A stretch of 64,000 nt of DNA from Enoplolaimus lenunculus (taxonomy: Eukaryota > Nematoda > Enoplea > Enoplida > Thoracostomopsidae). Numbering within the stretch: position 1 is the first letter of the stretch; each line of letters starts with the position of its first letter. Shown piece after piece: positions 58,527 to 64,000 of this stretch. A program made the position numbers and the translations under genes. Where the stretch lies: the NCBI GenBank assembly GCA_030248215.1, contig JASANG010002037.1:1-64000 (forward strand), given 5' to 3'. The notes beneath the pieces were generated by a model. It was not told the DNA's origin, ran no database searches, and saw nothing but the letters and a program-made list of their open reading frames with translations.

Positions 58527-61344
58527 GTAAGTGATCATATTCTCAAATGCGTATAGCATCTATACGAAGCTGTTGCCAGAGCAACCTGGTTGCTGGAACC
58601 CTCTGTAGAAAATATTTGTCCCTTTTCAATAGTTCCATCTTCGCTAGTAAGTCATCTGAAATTGTTGCATACCCCGTTCAGAAATTTTTCTTAGCCCTCC
58701 ATACACACACATATATATTCTAGATTACATTTTTTTTGCTTAGGCTTAGGCTTAGCTTTAACGTTGTGCAAAATGCAGTATACACTTTTGAGCTTTGCTT
58801 TATTTTTACTTTTTCACAAAATTTTTTACATTCGCAGATTTTACTGTTCGCTTGTTTGAAAATCTATTATTTGTTGTTAATTGGCAATAAGGACTGTAGT
58901 TTAAAATACGACTCAATCAATTAAGGTTTGTTGTCATATTTTTTGACTCAAATTTGAAGCCAGTAACGTTTTTGTGACGTATTTGCGTGTTTGTTGTTTT
59001 CTTAATATGTCATTGAGGAAAATATGCTGGTTTATTTATTATTTCTTCAGGTGAGTAAACTTTAAACTATGACAATCGTCAGCTAAAACAATCAGTAGAT
59101 CCGGAATAACGGTTTAGCACACGTTGCGCTTTAGAAACACCGTTAGACGTTATATATAAGTACAATGGCAGATCCAGAAATTCCTGATGAAGGGGATGCA
59201 TAAGTAAAAAATGTCATGTTTTGGCAAATGTTCACACATATTTTTACGCATATAAAAACCGCCAAAAGTTACACACAAATATATACGTGTGTGTCTTTTG
59301 AAATTGTGGTGGGGTAAGCTTAAGCGATATATTTAAAGCACGAAAACTGAAAAATGATTTTCTAAAATTTGACACAATTTTTCTGAAAATAGTGAGCGAA
59401 TGGTTTCGATACGGTTTGCTCGTAGAATACTAATTTTAAATTTTATTTTTCAAATGTTTTTGTAGAAATTATTTTCCAAAATAACAAAAATTTTTTTAGA
59501 ATACACCTTTTTCATCATATCTTCCAATGTTAGAAGCTTTGCTCTGAATATCAAGCGGATCGACTTTCCCCCCAGGTATAGGGGGGTAAACAACTGGGAA
59601 ATTGGTATTTTTTAACTTTTTTCTAAATATTCTTTACTTGACCTACGTTTCACGTTTCGACCCGAAATTCTGTTGGTGACGCCCGTGTCCGTCACTAAGG
59701 CGACCCCCTGTGCCAGCGCCACACTTTAATTGTTAGCAAACGGTGCGACTTTACGTAAACCCAGGCCAAAATGTTTCAAACCGGAAATGACTGTCATTTT
59801 TTATTCACATTACACAACGCCAAAATTAGGTTCGCTACAATAGTGAACTACTTACTGAGAGCGGTATAGGAACCAGAAATGTGTGCCTAAACTTGGTGGC
59901 ACCACACGGAGACCTTTACCAAAGGTGCCCCCCTCTCTCTCTTTGTGATATATTTCATGACGTTTATATTATTCAGCTTTTATTCAGTAAAAAAGTCTTT
60001 TCGACCAGAACAGGCATAATATGGCTTATAGGTAGTTTTTTAGCAGATTTGGCTCAAGAAAGTTAAGTTTAATATATTGTGATAGCGTAGTTTTCAATAG
60101 CGATTGTTAGGATTTTACTTTCTGAAGTGTGTTCAACAATCAGTAGCAGGCAATGCTGAGCAACAGCTATAAAGTTAGCCCCCATAAAAAGTCTTTCTAA
60201 AGCCTGTAATGGTGCTTATTTTTGAGATTTTAAGAAATTTCGGTCGGCGTATATCCTCTGTGTTCAGCAGTTTCAATTCGACCAGGAGGACGTTTTTTTA
60301 TATCTTTAAAGTGGAATATTAGGCTGGGTCGTCCCATTTAATGTAGACCAGCAGGTGTTGAATGGCTATGATTATGCGGTTTCAATTGAGTTAACTGTAA
60401 ACACGCGTGTGGGTATGGTAATTTGTTGAGGATTTAAATAAAATACAAACTTTGAGGTGCAGTTTTTAAGAATGAAGTAGAAATTCTTGCCACGGTCTGC
60501 GGCGCGATGGCTTCCGTAAATTTAGGGAAATTTTGCGGTTTGGATAATATTTGCTAGAGAATTCTGCGTGCAGGCACGTAGCCAGATCACCTTGATAGGG
60601 GGCTAAACTATTTTTCAGGAGAGGCATACAAGGGTTTTTGATGACTTGCAAGCAAAGTTTACAATTTTCTATGGGGGACAAAATTGTTTCAAAGAGTAGG
60701 GCTGAGCCCCTTGGCTTCGCATAGCGTAAGAATTTCGGTGATAGAACGCTAAAAATTACCAATATTTAGTCTGCCGACAAATTTTCAGCTTACCTTTGAG
60801 TTTAAAATTTTCAATTTCGAGAGAAATTTATTTTCCGACTTTTTCCCATTTCTGACTCATATGGGGCGGCCTGCACCGTGGTCTGGCCAATTACACCCAG
60901 CACTAAACTGCCGCAAAGACCCCGTTTTTGCGCATGAGGCTTAACGCCCGATTTCCATTATTTCTAGTTTAGGCTATGGCTTAGAGACTTCGGTTTAGTA
61001 GCAGTGATAAAGTTTATATAAGCTCAGGTTCAGGCATAAAAGCAATTTTGCGGAATACGATCCTGGAAATTTGCAGGTGGGGTAAATCTTATTTTCAACC
61101 TTAGTTGCAACCCCTTTCATAAACAAAATGATTCATCAACAAAATGATGAAGGACTAAAATGCAACGCGGACTGGGTACATTGTTTTCAACATGATCAGC
61201 ACCGCGACTGGGGTATTCGAGCCGTCCTGACATGTGACATGGGATTTTGATCCTTGTAAGGTGGTATCACCTTACCAAAAATCAATAAAATTAAACTTTT
61301 TTGGTTTTCTTTCTCGGCAAACTATGTTATGTTGATTGATAAAG
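58527..61344. other. Putative intron or intergenic sequence between the two candidate exons
   Basis: Contains CCTAAG/TTAGGC-type words (58,735; 60,965), a possible GGCAGATCC-ended element starting near 59,166, and the MITE at 60,573. No exon recognised. Confidence 0.5.
60573..60726. mobile_element. GTAGCCAGxxCACCTTG-type MITE, copy 2
   Basis: CACGTAGCCAGATCACCTTG at the left and CCCCTTGGCTTCGCATAGCG at the right. About 80% like 29,504-29,653 by eye. Confidence 0.65.
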
Positions 61345-62489
61345 ATTACAAATTTCGCCGAAGCCACCAAAGATTTGACGTCACATCGTGGACCTGGTTT
61401 GTCTGGGAGCATCCGACGACCCTCCCTTTGGAAAGAGGCGTACGAGGGTGGCAGTCACTGCGCTGATCATGCCAAGTTATATACTCTTGTCCTATGTGCA
61501 TTGTTGATGACAACTTGTTTGATTTTAGATTATTCTGTAAACGGTCCAACTAATCTGTTAGACGGAACAGTCAAATGCGCCACATCTGCGAGCCTTTCGG
61601 ATACAGGACGCCGTCGACGACGTCATTTCCTTGCACCCCCACCGGCTATTGCTCCAACCGCTCATCATATAAACAACTCAGCAGAATTAAATAAAAACAG
61701 TATTACAAACAACAAAAACATAGACTATAATATAAATAAACAACAACAACAACAACAACAACCACAACAAAAAACAATAAATCAATACAGCACAACCCAT
61801 AGACAAACGATCACCCCAGAAATTGCAGTGAATCCACCGTCGCCTGAAATGTCCAACCGCGGCTCCAGCCAGCATCATCGATCAAGCCCTCCAAACCTTG
61901 TCCTAAAACCTGGTACCCCAGTCGTCATATACCCGTACCGGGCTAGCGACGGCGGCGACTCCGGGCGTCACGGTCGACCCGGTGGTCTTCAACGACAGCT
62001 CACAGCGCCTGCCGACGATCGAGGACGACTATCGCCGCCGTGTGTGTCGCTGCTCGATCCATTTCAGCCGTCGCCACCACCACCAGCATCACGCCTTCAA
62101 CGTCATCACCGTTCAGACTCAGTCGACAGTTTGCCGTCGTTGAATAGCGTTGAAGACGTCGCTAGCGAAGTCGACAGTCGCATGAAATACGGCGGCGTCG
62201 GCCATCGGCGACGGCGTCTGGCACCAGACGTCGGAACATTTGAGGTCGACGACGACGATGACGACGCTGACGTCGACGGTGAAGTCGCCCGACTTGTCGG
62301 CTTGAGCGTCGATTCGTCATCGTCCCTGCCGGCGTCTGATAGCGTCGATCCGCCGGCGACTGGTGGATTCAGCAGTCGCGACGACGACGACGAAGACGAC
62401 GGTGGCGACGGTCAACCGCGATGGCCGAAGGATAGCGTCGAAGAAGATCAAAGACTCAGACGCCGACTTGAGCACCAGATCATGATAAG
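61345..62489 (+). CDS. Large exon of an unidentified single-pass membrane protein (partial gene)
   Basis: A frame open from 61336 (preceding codon TGA) to 62493, with a good donor (ATAAG/gtaaac) ending the exon at 62489, phase 2. There is no ATG before 61507, so it is probably internal. Acceptors at 61345 (phase 0), 61364 or 61373 (both phase 1) are possible. Seen in order: basic Ser/Arg-rich start (SIRRPSLWKEAYEGG), a hydrophobic helix LYTLVLCALLMTTCLIL, RRRRRH, a Gln/Asn-rich run, Pro/Ser-rich sequence with KPGTPVVIYPYRA, Asp-rich tracts partly built from GAC/GTC triplets, and a charged helix EEDQRLRRRLEHQ. Third positions favour C/G, unlike the flanks, supporting real coding. Type II topology is inference. 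I do not recognise the family. The gene should continue past the window. Confidence 0.6.
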
Positions 62490-64000
62490 GTAAACATTAC
62501 TCTATTTTTTGAAATGTTTTAGTTGATTTCAGCGTCAAAAATTGTCGACAGACATGTTATAGGGACCCTGGGGTCGTTTGAATACGATCGAAGCACAAAT
62601 ACACCAGACAACACATTACATTTAGTTTCTCATGTCAACGTACAGTTTAGGGTCTGATTTGTTTGGTATTTTATTATCAAAGTACAACCTGAAGGATGGA
62701 TCTGCTCAGCCGGTCCCAACCAAATTTAGGGATTCACAGGAATATTCGCTGTTAGGCGCAGCTGAACACTACTCGGTCATGGGTAATGTGGGCATAGAAA
62801 TCTGCTGATGGAACCTGTTGTGTGATTATGTTCCAAATTTACATATATTTTATATTTGTATATAAATGGCAAAAATGTAAAAAAATAATATCGTTTGAAA
62901 CGAACCGTAGTTTTTTAACCACAAAACCGAAACGATTGTCTTGTTTTACCTGAAACAAACACACTAATTAGACACATTTTGATACTTCAAAAAATGAACA
63001 TTTTTTTGAGTTTTTTATAGCGACAAATGGTTTGAGTTCTTTGAATTTCTGTCTTAAATGAATTTCTTGCCTGACGCAAATTGACGTGCAGAACGGAAAC
63101 GGTTCGGCCTAACAATTCCGTGACACCAGGATCTATAAGAAAATTGAGCAGGGAGTACAGGCGGATGAGGGTCCATGTCGCGAGTTTTTTCGTGCCGGTC
63201 ACTCAGGCTTTCCATCCAGGGTCCTTGTGGTTTTTAGAGGTTGCAGTGGTTTGCAGAGGACCAAGTGTCGTTTACGAAAGTCCTGTTCGCTATAAAAAGT
63301 CATCCATGGCTTATGTTGGCTGAAAAAATTGGATGCTGTCACAGGTTGGATGCTTCCAGATTGCCTGAAGGCATTGAAAGGACCAGACCAGAACAGGGTA
63401 CAATATTTACGGGCTTGGTTAATTATTCGTTGATTCAATCCCGAGTCAAAACCCCCTAAGGCGGGCGATATCCCCGTTCGCTAGGGAGGTCGACGGATTT
63501 TAGATGCGAGCGTCGGTACTGGGGATAAATAAGGGTTCCGGTATACTTTTCCGTGCTGCGCAGCCGTATTTCACCATCCACTGCCGAGTGTCTCCGGACA
63601 CCACTGCTCAATGCCAATCAACGCCGTGGGGCACCATGTACCGCCTCACATCGTTGCGTGCATCAAAAATATACCACAATTTCAATTGTGCCGCGCGAAA
63701 TTAAGCACTTTTTAAAAATTATTTTGACTGCAATAAATATCAAGCATAAGCCATGTATCATCAATCCATCCAATGATAATCAATTAATTCACGTTGCAGA
63801 TCATTCTTGTCTATGAATTAATTGCAGCTGCCAGTTCTTCGAATGAATTTTTGAAAAACTTTCAGCTGCAAGTTTCAACCAAGAAACATTTACGTGAAAT
63901 AAGGCTGTACTCGGAAATTCTTCACTTGAAAATGCTTTCAAACGGATATAATTTCAATTTAATGCTTAAACACAAAAAATAAGCCCCGTCATAATCGCCA
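62490..64000. other. Right edge: probable intron, no exon recognised
   Basis: The first 560 bp are AT-rich with no feature. 63,080-63,690 is less AT-rich with short frames on both strands but no family signal. 63,715-63,965 is a GCAGCTGCAA-family repeat homologous to 34,900-35,200. Confidence 0.5.

Noticed and set aside
63080-63690. Possible gene or organelle insert because of different base composition
   Set aside because: No rRNA or protein family recognised on either strand; short frames only.
1-64000. LTR retroelements, Polintons, CRISPR arrays or bacterial operons
   Set aside because: No gag/pol/capsid/integrase signatures, no direct long terminal repeats, no spaced repeat arrays; gene structure is eukaryotic.

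Overview
The window is nuclear DNA of an invertebrate animal. It is AT-rich, its genes carry many short GT-AG introns, and the proteins are clear metazoan orthologs. I cannot fix the phylum from sequence alone. Three host genes can be rebuilt exon by exon.

Layout: (1) about 1-3,045: nested DNA-transposon and tRNA-like SINE debris. (2) 3,046-19,505 (+): a complete 24-exon cyclin-G-associated kinase / auxilin gene (GAK), 1,475 codons, with kinase, PTEN-like/C2, adaptor-binding linker and J domain. (3) 19,506-23,278: repeats. (4) 23,279-26,472 (-): a complete linker histone H1 gene broken by two introns, 194 codons. (5) 26,473-35,615: repeats, with one tRNA-like SINE and many small inverted-repeat elements. 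(6) 35,616-46,962 (+): a complete 18-exon VPS35 gene (retromer core), 804 codons; its fourth intron holds a 5'-truncated LINE 3' end on the minus strand. (7) 46,963-57,400: repeats. (8) 57,400-64,000: possible exons of at least one unidentified gene on the + strand, including a 1.1 kb exon with one membrane segment, poly-Gln and Asp-rich tracts.

GAK and VPS35 both act in clathrin/endosome traffic (uncoating; endosome-to-Golgi or plasma-membrane retrieval). Their adjacency may be chance, since an unrelated H1 gene on the other strand lies between them.

The main structure outside genes is a dense population of non-autonomous DNA transposons. A recurring theme is elements ending in CAGGGnnnaACCGGA-like termini with internal CCGGA repeats. 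Two members have 8-bp target duplications (one perfect, one 7/8), which points to hAT-type transposition. Other families are near-perfect palindromes of about 200 bp (GAGTCA type, with a TA duplication in one copy), TGTCGTAGGC-ended elements, TGTAGTGACC-ended elements, large fold-back elements of about 1.2 kb, and a three-copy tRNA-like SINE with a shared leader. I saw no intact transposase, no LTR retrovirus or Polinton parts and no CRISPR array.
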